Notes under the pieces: model-generated
Database searches by the model: none
What the model saw: the letters and a program-made list of their open reading frames with translations, nothing else
What the model was told of the DNA's origin: nothing
Shown: piece after piece, positions 26,539 to 34,316 of the stretch
Numbering within the stretch: position 1 is the stretch's first letter
Layout: the number at the start of each line of letters is the position of its first letter
NCBI GenBank assembly: GCA_900546325.1
Contig: URCR01000014.1
Coordinates: 1-60,787 of the forward strand
Length of the DNA: 60,787 bases
From: an uncultured Lachnospiraceae bacterium
GTDB lineage: Bacteria; Bacillota; Clostridia; Lachnospirales; Lachnospiraceae
Direction: 5' to 3'
Program-made: the position numbers and the translations under genes

Positions 26539-28042
26539 AAGAGCGAAGGAAGAAATTAAAGATTCGATCGAAGCATATTTGCTGAAGGATGAATATGGGG
26601 AATATGAGATTCCGGTGATGAGACAGAGGCCGATTTTTCTTTTAGGAGCGCCGGGAATCGGAAAAACACAGATCATGGAGCAGGTTGCGAGGGAGTGCGG
26701 CATCGGGCTTGTGGCATATACGATCACCCATCATACAAGACAGAGTGCGATCGGATTACCGCTGATTTCTAAAAATGAGTATGGCGGAAAGGAATACTCG
26801 GTCACAGAGTATACGATGAGTGAGATCATTGCATCGGTGTACAAGAAAATGGAAGAGACCGGACTTTCGGAAGGAATTTTGTTTATTGATGAGATCAATT
26901 GTGTGTCGGAAACACTTGCGCCTGCGATGCTTCAGTTTTTGCAGTATAAGACATTTGGAAATCATGAAGTGCCTAAAGGATGGGTGATCGTGGCAGCGGG
27001 GAATCCGCCGGAGTATAACAAATCTGTCAGAGAATTTGATGTTGTGACGATGGACCGTGTAAAGAAAATTGAGGTGGAAGCGGATTTTTCAGTGTGGAAA
27101 GAGTATGCCTACCGTCAGGGGATTCATCCGGCTGTCATTTCTTATCTGGCGAACCGGCAAAACTATTTCTACAAGATGGAACATACGGTGGACGGATCCT
27201 TTTTCGCCACACCGAGGGGGTGGGAAGATTTGTCACGGCTGATCCAGGTGTATGAAAAACTCGGGAAAAAGGCAGATAGGGAAGTTGTCGGTTCCTACAT
27301 CCAGTTCCCTGAGATTGCAAAAGATTTTGCAAATTATCTGGAACTGTATTACCGCTACGAGGCGGATTATCAGGTTGAGCAGGTGATGGAAGGAAAGATC
27401 CCGGAAATCCTGCTGAAGAAGATTTCCCACGCATCCTTTGATGAGAAGCTGAGTGTGATCAGCCTGCTTCTTGCGCGTGTCACAGAAGTTTTTCGAGAGG
27501 CATTTCTGCAGGAAGCTTATGTTTCTATGCTGTTTGAGAAGCTCAAACAATACAAAAGTATGCCAGGACGGGGAAAGGAACCGGTGGAAGCACTCCGTGA
27601 GATTTTAGAAGAAACCTGTGGGGAACAGAAGGAAAAAGCGCGCGCAGGACTTCTTGGAAAAGCGGAAAAAATTACTTATCAAAAAGCAATAAAGAAATTG
27701 GAAATTTATCTGGGCATATTGGAAGATGAGCAGATCTCTGATGGAGAGACAGCATTTGAAAAAATCCGCCAACTTTTTGCAGAAGAGAGAGAGGCTTATG
27801 AAAAGCTGGAGGAATCTGCAGGACAGAAATTGGAGTATGCATTTGATTTTATGGAGATTGCATTTGGAGTCAGCCAGGAAATGACGATCTTTATCACGGA
27901 ATTAAATATGAATGCTTACAGCGTAAAATTCCTTCAGGAATATCAGTGCGAGAGATATTACCAATACAACAAACAGCTTGTGTTTGATGAGACTGACAGA
28001 AATATCCGAAACCGGATCGAGCGGGTGGAGATGCCGCTTTAA
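26528..28042 (+). CDS. MoxR-type AAA+ ATPase
   Basis: This 504-residue AAA+ protein has Walker A GAPGIGKTQ, Walker B ILFIDEIN, sensor 1 VAAGNPP, and arginine-containing segments after it. A long helical C-terminal extension covers about residues 270-504. It overlaps the VWA gene by 11 nt. ATG 26528 is the usual family start (MDIKRAKEEIKD). A GTG at 26516 also has a reasonable ribosome binding site. MoxR ATPases remodel client proteins together with VWA proteins. The client here is unknown. Confidence 0.85.
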   Translation: MDIKRAKEEIKDSIEAYLLKDEYGEYEIPVMRQRPIFLLGAPGIGKTQIMEQVARECGIGLVAYTITHHTRQSAIGLPLISKNEYGGKEYSVTEYTMSEIIASVYKKMEETGLSEGILFIDEINCVSETLAPAMLQFLQYKTFGNHEVPKGWVIVAAGNPPEYNKSVREFDVVTMDRVKKIEVEADFSVWKEYAYRQGIHPAVISYLANRQNYFYKMEHTVDGSFFATPRGWEDLSRLIQVYEKLGKKADREVVGSYIQFPEIAKDFANYLELYYRYEADYQVEQVMEGKIPEILLKKISHASFDEKLSVISLLLARVTEVFREAFLQEAYVSMLFEKLKQYKSMPGRGKEPVEALREILEETCGEQKEKARAGLLGKAEKITYQKAIKKLEIYLGILEDEQISDGETAFEKIRQLFAEEREAYEKLEESAGQKLEYAFDFMEIAFGVSQEMTIFITELNMNAYSVKFLQEYQCERYYQYNKQLVFDETDRNIRNRIERVEMPL

Positions 28043-28104
28043 AGAATACCAGGGTTCTCCCGGACATAGAGTATATTTATAAAATAAATATGGGGGAGAA
28101 AAAG

Positions 28105-28692
28105 TTGTTAAATTATCTTTGGGCAGGAATGATACTTGTGGGAATTATCTATGGGGCGATGACCGGACGAATGGAAGATGTCACCAATGCGGCGCTGGAC
28201 TCTTCCAAGGAGGCGGTGACACTCTGCATTACGATGCTCGGTGTAATGTCTTTCTGGGTAGGACTTATGGAAATTGCGCAGCGGTCGGGGCTGATTGCCG
28301 CCGCCTCACGAAAGTTACAGCCGGTGGTACATTGGCTATTCCCGGACGTACCGAAAGGGCATGAGGCAAATAAACATATTACTACAAATATCATTGCAAA
28401 TATCCTCGGACTCGGATGGGCGGCAACACCGGCGGGACTGATGGCGATGAAGAGTCTTCAGGAAGTCAATCCAAACAGGGACAAGAGTATTGCAAGCAGA
28501 GACATGTGCACGTTTTTGATTTTGAATATTTCTTCTTTGCAGCTGATTCCAATCAATATCATTGCTTATCGGAGCCAGTATGGAAGTGTGAATCCGGCAG
28601 GGATTGTGGGTGCAGGGATTGTGGCGACACTGGTGAGTACTTTTGTCGGAGTGGTATTTGCAATGATGATGGGGAAGTGGAAGAGGAAATAG
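28105..28692 (+). CDS. spmA: Spore maturation protein A
   Basis: This nucleoside-recognition (Gate) domain membrane protein has 195 residues from TTG 28105. SpmA and SpmB act in core dehydration during endospore formation in B. subtilis. Typical segments are LNYLWAGMILVGIIYG at the start, GVMSFWVGLMEIAQRSGL and NILGLGWAATPAGLMAMKSLQ. GGGGGAG at 28092-28098 sits 6 nt before TTG 28105, whereas the in-frame ATG at 28090 has no ribosome binding site, so the TTG was chosen. Normally spmB follows directly; here about 570 nt intervene. Confidence 0.88.
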   Translation: MLNYLWAGMILVGIIYGAMTGRMEDVTNAALDSSKEAVTLCITMLGVMSFWVGLMEIAQRSGLIAAASRKLQPVVHWLFPDVPKGHEANKHITTNIIANILGLGWAATPAGLMAMKSLQEVNPNRDKSIASRDMCTFLILNISSLQLIPINIIAYRSQYGSVNPAGIVGAGIVATLVSTFVGVVFAMMMGKWKRK

Positions 28693-28781
28693 GAAAGGAT
28701 TATCTTTATAATGTGGATAAAGCTAAAAATTGTAACGAGTGTATAAAGGCAATTATGGAAATTAAAAATTAGATTTTAACA

Positions 28782-28834
28782 AATAGGATGACAAAATCAT
28801 TGAAAAGAGATTTAGTCATCCTATTATGTTTTTG
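28782..28834 (+). terminator. Intrinsic terminator after spmA
   Basis: AATAGGATGAC (28782-28792) pairs with GTCATCCTATT (28815-28825), extended inward by AAATC/GATTT. A T-rich tail, ATGTTTTTG, follows. It would separate spmA from the ribbon-helix-helix gene. Confidence 0.75.
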
Positions 28835-28853
28835 AAAATGACAAAATATATTT

Positions 28854-28882
28854 TAGACTTGATTTTTTGTAATACATATAAT
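28854..28882 (+). promoter_or_regulatory. Promoter of the ribbon-helix-helix gene
   Basis: TAGACT (28854-28859) and TATAAT (28877-28882) are 17 bp apart. Direct repeats TTGTAATACA begin at 28867 and 28890. A near-palindrome, TAATACAAT-T-ATTGTAATA (28880-28898), overlaps the -10 and the transcription start, a likely operator. Confidence 0.6.
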
Positions 28883-28916
28883 ACAATTATTGTAATACAA
28901 AAAAGGAGGCGAGATT

Positions 28917-29093
28917 ATGGGAAAACCGGGAAGACCAAAGGGAAGTGACAATAAGGAGAAGATTTGTTCTCTGCGCCTAGATGAACAGACGTTAAAGCGC
29001 CTGAATGCTTACTGTGAGCGCCTGAAAGTGGCAAAGTCAGAGGTGATCCGGGAGGCAATCGAGCGGATTTTGGAGGAAGATCAGCAGGCATAG
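28917..29093 (+). CDS. Small ribbon-helix-helix (CopG/Arc-type) DNA-binding protein
   Basis: This 58-residue protein starts MGKPGRPKGSDNKEK, a basic arm. It continues with ICSLRLDEQTLKRLNAYCERL and SEVIREAIERIL, the beta-strand plus two-helix pattern of ribbon-helix-helix repressors. AAAGGAGG at about 28902-28909 fixes the ATG. It has its own promoter with repeat elements and probably autoregulates. No toxin-like partner gene is seen next to it. It sits between spmA and spmB, which is an atypical place and suggests insertion. Confidence 0.85.
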   Translation: MGKPGRPKGSDNKEKICSLRLDEQTLKRLNAYCERLKVAKSEVIREAIERILEEDQQA

Positions 29094-29120
29094 AAGCTGG
29101 TACGTTCTTTTATCCAATGA

Positions 29121-29160
29121 GTCGTAAAACCCCTTGCTTAGCTATGGGGAGTATCAGTAA
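29121..29160 (+). repeat. Palindromic repeat copy 1 (IS200/IS605 right-end-like)
   Basis: The unit reads GTCGTAAAACCCCTTGCTTA followed by GCTATGGGGAGTATCAGTAA. CCCC/GGGG and GCT/AGC arms form a hairpin. It shares most positions with copies at 29808 and 29913. No transposase gene is nearby. Confidence 0.65.
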
Positions 29161-29262
29161 TACCTATCGTTGGATGTGTCTGGGAAATTGCGGCAGATTC
29201 GTATAAATAGTTTTCTGTTTTCATAAGATGATAAGAGCCTATTTATGAAAACGGAGGAGAGG

Positions 29263-29796
29263 ATGAGGTTTTTACTATATCTGAGTGATTTTATCGTACC
29301 TTTTGTGATTTTCTATATCGTCGGTTTTGGAATTTTGATGAAGACAAATGTCTATGAGAATTTTATAAAGGGTGCAAGGAAGGGATTTTTGACGGTCATT
29401 AAGATCATGCCCACACTGATCGGACTGATGGTTGCAGTGGGAATATTGAGAGCTTCCGGATTTTTAGATTTTTTTGCGGAAGTAGTCAGCAAGTTTGTTG
29501 TACATATCGGATTTCCGGTACAGCTTGTACCGCTTACGATTGTCAGAATGTTTTCTTCTTCAGCAGCTACAGGGCTGGTACTGGACATCTTTAAGGAATA
29601 TGGAACAGATTCGTACATTGGGCTTGTGGCATCTATCATGATGAGCTGCACGGAGACGATCTTCTATACGATGTCTGTGTATTTTATGACAGCGAATATC
29701 AAGAAGACGAGATATACACTGGCTGGAGCACTTTTGGCGACATTTGCGGGAATTGCAGCAAGTGTACTGCTTGCCTCGGGGATGTATGCTCGATAA
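29263..29796 (+). CDS. spmB: Spore maturation protein B
   Basis: This nucleoside-recognition (Gate) domain membrane protein has 177 residues from ATG 29263. It resembles SpmB: LLYLSDFIVPFVIFYIVGFG at the start, GARKGFLTVIKIMPTLIGLM, and RMFSSSAATGLVLDIFKEYG. GGAGG at 29253-29257 lies 5 nt before ATG 29263, while the in-frame ATG at 29245 has no ribosome binding site. It is separated from spmA by a terminator, an unrelated regulator gene and a repeat, so it probably needs its own promoter. I did not find a clear one. Confidence 0.87.
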   Translation: MRFLLYLSDFIVPFVIFYIVGFGILMKTNVYENFIKGARKGFLTVIKIMPTLIGLMVAVGILRASGFLDFFAEVVSKFVVHIGFPVQLVPLTIVRMFSSSAATGLVLDIFKEYGTDSYIGLVASIMMSCTETIFYTMSVYFMTANIKKTRYTLAGALLATFAGIAASVLLASGMYAR

Positions 29797-29807
29797 TTAT
29801 CAATAGT

Positions 29808-29850
29808 GTCGTAAAATTCCTGCTTTAGCTGTGGGGAGTGTGAATTTCTG
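29808..29850 (+). repeat. Palindromic repeat copy 2
   Basis: The unit reads GTCGTAAAATTCCTGCTTTA, then GCTGTGGGGAGTGTGAATTT. It lies 11 nt after the spmB stop. A separate hairpin follows, with a 10-bp stem GAAACGGAGA (29858-29867) and TCTCCGTTTC (29878-29887). Confidence 0.65.
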
Positions 29851-29912
29851 GCAGCAAGAAACGGAGAACGTGAAAGCTCTCCGTTTCAGACAGACGATTC
29901 CTATCATTCAAT

Positions 29913-29960
29913 GTATCTAAAATCCCTTACTTTATCTATGGGGAGTGTCAATTCCTGATA
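29913..29960 (+). repeat. Palindromic repeat copy 3
   Basis: The unit reads GTATCTAAAATCCCTTACTT, then TATCTATGGGGAGTGTCAAT. It overlaps the 3' end of the minus-strand DUF4474 gene. Read on the minus strand it is a CCC...GGG hairpin followed by ATTTTAG and could act as that gene's terminator. Confidence 0.6.
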
Positions 29961-30814
29961 CGGCATAGATACTGGAAAGTAGAAGGCAGATACGCATGCA
30001 GGTAAAGTAGTTTGTCTGTGGTGCAGCAGAATGGATACGTGAGATGAGAATATAGATGACAGAGAAAAGCATTCTGCCGTTTGATCGCATCTTGTTTTAA
30101 CTGTGAGGAGCGTGTGTGACAATGAGAGGATACCTTGTCGGAAGTAAAGAGGAAGGAGATCGTAAGTCCGCGAATCGTAAGCTCACATTCGGAATAACCT
30201 GCTTCCAGTAAGCCATGAATGAATCTTTGCAGCATGAGTGTATCCGGGAAGGTGACAGATGCTTTTAATTGAGATTCTGTAGGAGCATGGCGTCTTCCCA
30301 TTTGGAATCCGCTCAGTTGTCGGTGCTGTTTGCTGATTTTAAAAATGGACAGGTCTTTTTCCAAAAGTTCTAAGGACAGATGGAGGAATTCAGACTCCGG
30401 CACACTTGCAAATCGGGTTGTATTCCTGTTTTGGGGAGAGACAATGTGGTCAGTACAGTATAGCCCGATCTCTCCGCCAAAATAGATTCCATATTGACCT
30501 TTTTTAAGCCTGATAAGCCATGTTTTTCCGTTATAGTCAAAATAAATCGGAAGAGTACCCTGATCAGAAGAGTTGCTGCCAGCGGTATCTGCGGGGCAGC
30601 AGCCGGATTTTTGCAGCCACGCGTTCTCTGGATAGATAAAGAGATCGTGGAGGGGCAGATAGGACAAACCGTAGGGATCTATCAATTTCTGCAAAAGATC
30701 CGATTTCTCTTCAGAGGGCATTCTTCGGATCTGAAGAATCAGCTTTTTCCTTTTGTGATAATCCAAAATGATGAGAAGAAAGAGCAGCAATAGGAAGACG
30801 GGTAAGAAAGACAT
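29948..30814 (-). CDS. DUF4474-family membrane-anchored protein
   Basis: This 288-residue protein begins with one hydrophobic segment (residues about 3-18) and then a basic helix. The body matches what I recall of DUF4474, a family of unknown function: DPYGLSYLPLHDLFIYPENAWLQ, IYFDYNGKTWLIRLKKGQYG, GGEIGLYCTD and LSGFQMGRR. AAGGAGG lies just upstream of the ATG. It follows the DUF885 gene in the same direction at a distance of 68 nt. The last 55 or so residues are rich in Cys, His and Leu and are encoded by the repeat-bearing DNA, so the native C terminus was probably replaced. Confidence 0.72.
   Translation of the reverse strand: MSFLPVFLLLLFLLIILDYHKRKKLILQIRRMPSEEKSDLLQKLIDPYGLSYLPLHDLFIYPENAWLQKSGCCPADTAGSNSSDQGTLPIYFDYNGKTWLIRLKKGQYGIYFGGEIGLYCTDHIVSPQNRNTTRFASVPESEFLHLSLELLEKDLSIFKISKQHRQLSGFQMGRRHAPTESQLKASVTFPDTLMLQRFIHGLLEAGYSECELTIRGLTISFLFTSDKVSSHCHTRSSQLKQDAIKRQNAFLCHLYSHLTYPFCCTTDKLLYLHAYLPSTFQYLCRIRN
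30086..30120 (+). repeat. Palindromic repeat copy 4 (degenerate)
   Basis: The sequence CATCTTGTTTTAACTGTGAG, then GAGCGTGTGTGAC, keeps the spacing and core of copies 1-3 but has lost several positions. It lies inside the 3' coding part of the minus-strand DUF4474 gene. Confidence 0.4.
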
Positions 30815-30882
30815 AAAAACCTCCTTGGCAGTATCTTATTGTATTGTATGCTGCAGACCGGTTTGATGTGCGGGAGGACAGC

Positions 30883-32652
30883 CTATCTGCCGACAGCATA
30901 TCTGGAAACAATGTCAAATGGCGCGGGTCCGACATCGAGAACCGCACGGTGAAAATTCTTCTGGGAGAATTTATCTCCGTCTATTTCCAGCGCTTTCTTT
31001 TTCAATTCTACAAATTCAAGATATCCAACATAATATTTTAAGTAGTTTCCCGGATCAGATAGGATCAAATTGTAGATTTCCCGGACAGCATCGGTATCTT
31101 TGATTCCATAATCAGAGAAAAACCGGACAGTATCGGTCACAGACCAGCCATCGTAATGGATTCCAATGTCTGCGGCAGCATAGAGTCCAAGTGTCAGAGA
31201 GCCATTTTTTTGAAACAGCGCAGCCTGTTCTTTTGGCAGCGGGCTCAGATAGTAGGAGCACATCTCGGCATAAGTGGCCCATCCTTCCACATAGCCGCTG
31301 AAATTAAAAATACTGCGGAGAGGTTCTGTATTTTTTTCGGCAAAATAGGTCGTTTGATACAAGTGTCCGGGATAACCTTCGTGTGCAAGTGTCGTAAAGA
31401 GTTTCAGTGTATCGACATTGTGGGACTGGTTGATATAGATCACATTTTCTGACTGGTCGTCGATGGCAGGAATCATATAAAATGCGGGACTGAGATAAGG
31501 TTCCATAGCCTCGGGAACATATTTCACCTGAGCAGTTACATCCGGAGGGGCGGGGAAGGCAGCAGAAGACTTCTCTTCCAACAAGGTTAAAATCTGTCCC
31601 GGCTGGTTCCGGTCAATATGGTTTTGCAGAAAAATATCTGACTTGTCTGAAGTTGTTTCGGCAGAGACAGGACGCGAGGCAAGTTCGGGATCTTTGGACA
31701 GCAATGTCTGGATAGACAAAAGATCCGAGGAAATCTGAGCATTGATCAATTCTTTTATTTCAGATACGGAGCGGGATGATCCGGTATCTCTTTCTACAAC
31801 ATAGCTATAATATTCTTTTCCATTCGGAAAATGACAGACTCCCTTTTCATTTGTTCCACTGCCGCGAAGGTCCAGGAGAGCGGCAATCAATGTTTCATAA
31901 GCCGGAATAACGGCATTTTCAATCATTTCCTGATTTTTCTTTTGGTAGGTCTCTTTTGCAATGGAAGAAAGTCCCGGGATTTTGGAAAGCCGTTCTTCAA
32001 AAGTCGTAAGCAGATAATTGGAATCTTGCATATCAACAAAGGAACTACACTGGTCAATCACAGCATCCACGGTACTGTCCGGGATGAACAGACCACTATC
32101 GGCTTTCTCCTTCTCAAAGGAAATCAGAGAGTTGAAGTAGTCCGGGGTGCAGGACAAAAGGGAGAGGTAAGTGTCTACATCTTCAATCTCATGAAACTGG
32201 TATTCTGCCAGCAGTACAGGGAGCTGTGCCTGAATCCCGGTAATCTCTCCTAATGGTTCCTCGTATAAAAGGTAAGGAGCTCCTTTCAGGGAAGTCTGCA
32301 GATAAGATTTGAGAATATCGTAGGTGAGTTTATTTTCTTCTGTGAGGTCTTCATAGTGATAGTGGGACAGGGCAGACAGACTGTTTTCTAAAGCCGCCAG
32401 CACTCCGGTAGTGTTTGTGGAAAAAGAGCCGTATGTAACCGGGGCGTGGGTGATATCGTAGTCGGAAGGATTTTTCAATGTGTAATGCAGTCCAATCGTG
32501 TTTGCGGCAACGTCCTCCCGGAACAACTCGAGGGTAAACTGCCGGAAAGCGGTGTTGGTGTCGGATGATACCCGGATGGAAGAGCAGCCGGAGAAAAGCA
32601 GAGAGGAAGATAGCAGCAGTGCAGTAAATGAAGTAAGATATTTTTTCTTCAT
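30883..32652 (-). CDS. DUF885-family lipoprotein, putative metallopeptidase
   Basis: This 589-residue protein starts with a lipoprotein signal (lipobox LFSGC, cysteine at about residue 23). It is therefore anchored on the outer face of the membrane. DUF885 proteins carry a zinc-peptidase-like motif, seen here as TLAHEGYPGHLYQ (HExxxxH-type), preceded by YINQSHNVD. The C-terminal VGYLEFVELKKKALE block is also typical. The activity is predicted as carboxypeptidase- or oligopeptidase-like, unproven. GGAG precedes the ATG. It is first in a two-gene minus-strand unit with the DUF4474 gene and diverges from the FHA-protein operon. Confidence 0.82.
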   Translation of the reverse strand: MKKKYLTSFTALLLSSSLLFSGCSSIRVSSDTNTAFRQFTLELFREDVAANTIGLHYTLKNPSDYDITHAPVTYGSFSTNTTGVLAALENSLSALSHYHYEDLTEENKLTYDILKSYLQTSLKGAPYLLYEEPLGEITGIQAQLPVLLAEYQFHEIEDVDTYLSLLSCTPDYFNSLISFEKEKADSGLFIPDSTVDAVIDQCSSFVDMQDSNYLLTTFEERLSKIPGLSSIAKETYQKKNQEMIENAVIPAYETLIAALLDLRGSGTNEKGVCHFPNGKEYYSYVVERDTGSSRSVSEIKELINAQISSDLLSIQTLLSKDPELASRPVSAETTSDKSDIFLQNHIDRNQPGQILTLLEEKSSAAFPAPPDVTAQVKYVPEAMEPYLSPAFYMIPAIDDQSENVIYINQSHNVDTLKLFTTLAHEGYPGHLYQTTYFAEKNTEPLRSIFNFSGYVEGWATYAEMCSYYLSPLPKEQAALFQKNGSLTLGLYAAADIGIHYDGWSVTDTVRFFSDYGIKDTDAVREIYNLILSDPGNYLKYYVGYLEFVELKKKALEIDGDKFSQKNFHRAVLDVGPAPFDIVSRYAVGR

Positions 32653-32729
32653 AGATACTCCAAAGACATTTTTAACAGTTTATGAGAAAGAAGCGGGAAA
32701 AAGACATTGATTCAGAGGAGAGGATACAT

Positions 32730-34292
32730 ATGATAAGAGAAACGAAGAGGTTGTTATTTGTAATCTGGATGACAGTCGTGGCAGCTGTATGTCTGCAGGC
32801 AACAGCTATGGCAGAAGAGGGAGCAGAAGAGCCGGATGTAAGAGAAGAGACGATTTCCGATGCAGTTCTTCCGGTGGCAGTTGGATATCGGAGAGACAGT
32901 GGAGAAGTGACTTATTATCTTAATGGAACCTCCTTTCTGATCAGCGAGGAAGCAGTTCTCACGAATAAGCATGTGGCAGTTTTGGATGATACACTTCGGG
33001 AAAAAATCATCAAAGATCATGAGTTGACGGAACTGCAGGAGGAAGATGAAAGGCTGGGAATTTATGTGATGGCCGGGGAAAATATGTTTGTCCCTGCCAA
33101 GATTCATGAGAATGTGCAAAGTGACCGGATGGACTTTGCGGTGCTGAAATTATCGGCAAAGTTATACGACAGAGAGATCCTGACATTGGGAGGAGGAATA
33201 CAGCCACAAGAAGGAATGCCGATTTCGGTTGTGGGATGTTCCGGGGAGAGCTATCGAGAAAAGATTTTGGAGGAAATCCCGAAGATTTCAGAGCAGGGGG
33301 AGATTATCCGGCTCAGAGAATCTCAGGAAGTTCCTGCCGGAGAGAATAATAAAGTGATCGAACATAATATTCCATTGTGTGAGGCAGGTTCCGGGAGTCC
33401 GCTTCTAAATGACAGCAGGGAAGTTGTGGGGATCAATGTATTTCGGGAAGGCGCGGCTCCTCATGCAGTGCAGATCTATCATGTCAGAAAGGCGCTGGAT
33501 ACCTTTGAAATTCCTTACAAAAGGCCGGAAGTAGTTATGGAGGGAGAGAAAGAGACAGAGAGAAATACAGAGCAGACAGAAAAAGCGCAGGAAAATTTCA
33601 GTGAAAATATAGATTCACCGGAAAATACAGAAAACAAAAATGGAGGAGGCATAGGAGATACAGGAGCGATGCTGGCTGTTTTCGGAGGAATAGCAGGAAT
33701 CGGAGGGGCGATGACAGCGATTTGGACGGGATTATACACAAATCGAAAAAAACAGTCAGAAGCGAAAGAAACGGAGATGCAAAATGCATACAAACAGATA
33801 CAGACACCGAAAGGGCAGGTACGGCAAGTAGATTGGATGCCGGAAAGCAGATATCCATCAGTGAGAAGCAAAAGAGAAGAAGAGAGAGAAGGTACAGGAG
33901 GGAATCTGAGGGAATATATGATGGCAAGAGAAGGGGCAGGGGAAACAACATTGCTAAATGTGGAAGGAGGAGAAACAACATTGCTTCACAGCGCAGAGTT
34001 TGCCTATTTGCTCCGTAAAGATACGGGAGAGAGAATCCTGATCAATACCCCGTCATTTTTGATCGGAAAGGAAGAAAGGAGAGTCAATTACTGCATCCGG
34101 GACAATACATCCGTCAGTAGATGTCATGCGAAGATCATTAAGCACGGATGGCAGTATTACATAGAGGATCAGAACTCGACAAACGGAACTTATGTGGATG
34201 GAAATGTGCTGCGTCCGTATCAGGGAACGGTTCTGTCAGATAATATGACGATCCGGCTGGCGGATGAGGTGTTTGAATTTCATTTCATGTAA
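32730..34292 (+). CDS. Transmembrane protein: trypsin-like domain plus cytoplasmic FHA domain
   Basis: This 520-residue protein has a signal peptide (residues 1-28). A trypsin-like fold covers about 45-260, with candidate triad H81 (VLTNKHVAV), D135 (DRMDFAVLKL) and S221 (AGSGSPLL). Then come a Glu-rich linker, one membrane helix at about 311-333, and a C-terminal FHA domain (FLIGKEERRVNYCI, SVSRCHAKI, NSTNGTYVDG). The protease domain should be outside and FHA, which reads phosphothreonine, inside. AGGAGAGG supports ATG 32730 over 32682. It is followed by phosphatase and kinase genes, so its FHA domain probably binds a target of that kinase. Confidence 0.85.
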   Translation: MIRETKRLLFVIWMTVVAAVCLQATAMAEEGAEEPDVREETISDAVLPVAVGYRRDSGEVTYYLNGTSFLISEEAVLTNKHVAVLDDTLREKIIKDHELTELQEEDERLGIYVMAGENMFVPAKIHENVQSDRMDFAVLKLSAKLYDREILTLGGGIQPQEGMPISVVGCSGESYREKILEEIPKISEQGEIIRLRESQEVPAGENNKVIEHNIPLCEAGSGSPLLNDSREVVGINVFREGAAPHAVQIYHVRKALDTFEIPYKRPEVVMEGEKETERNTEQTEKAQENFSENIDSPENTENKNGGGIGDTGAMLAVFGGIAGIGGAMTAIWTGLYTNRKKQSEAKETEMQNAYKQIQTPKGQVRQVDWMPESRYPSVRSKREEEREGTGGNLREYMMAREGAGETTLLNVEGGETTLLHSAEFAYLLRKDTGERILINTPSFLIGKEERRVNYCIRDNTSVSRCHAKIIKHGWQYYIEDQNSTNGTYVDGNVLRPYQGTVLSDNMTIRLADEVFEFHFM

Positions 34293-34316
34293 AAATGGAG
34301 AGGAGAAGAAGGGTGT

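Noticed and set aside
29121..30120. CRISPR array
   Set aside because: The four repeats are spaced irregularly (687, 105 and 173 nt start to start), are degenerate, and there are no cas genes.
33515..33981. Two long minus-strand open frames (118 and 127 codons) opposite the FHA protein gene
   Set aside because: They are mirrors of the Glu/Lys-rich linker on the coding strand; composition is Ser/Leu/Phe/Pro-rich without ribosome binding sites or domains.
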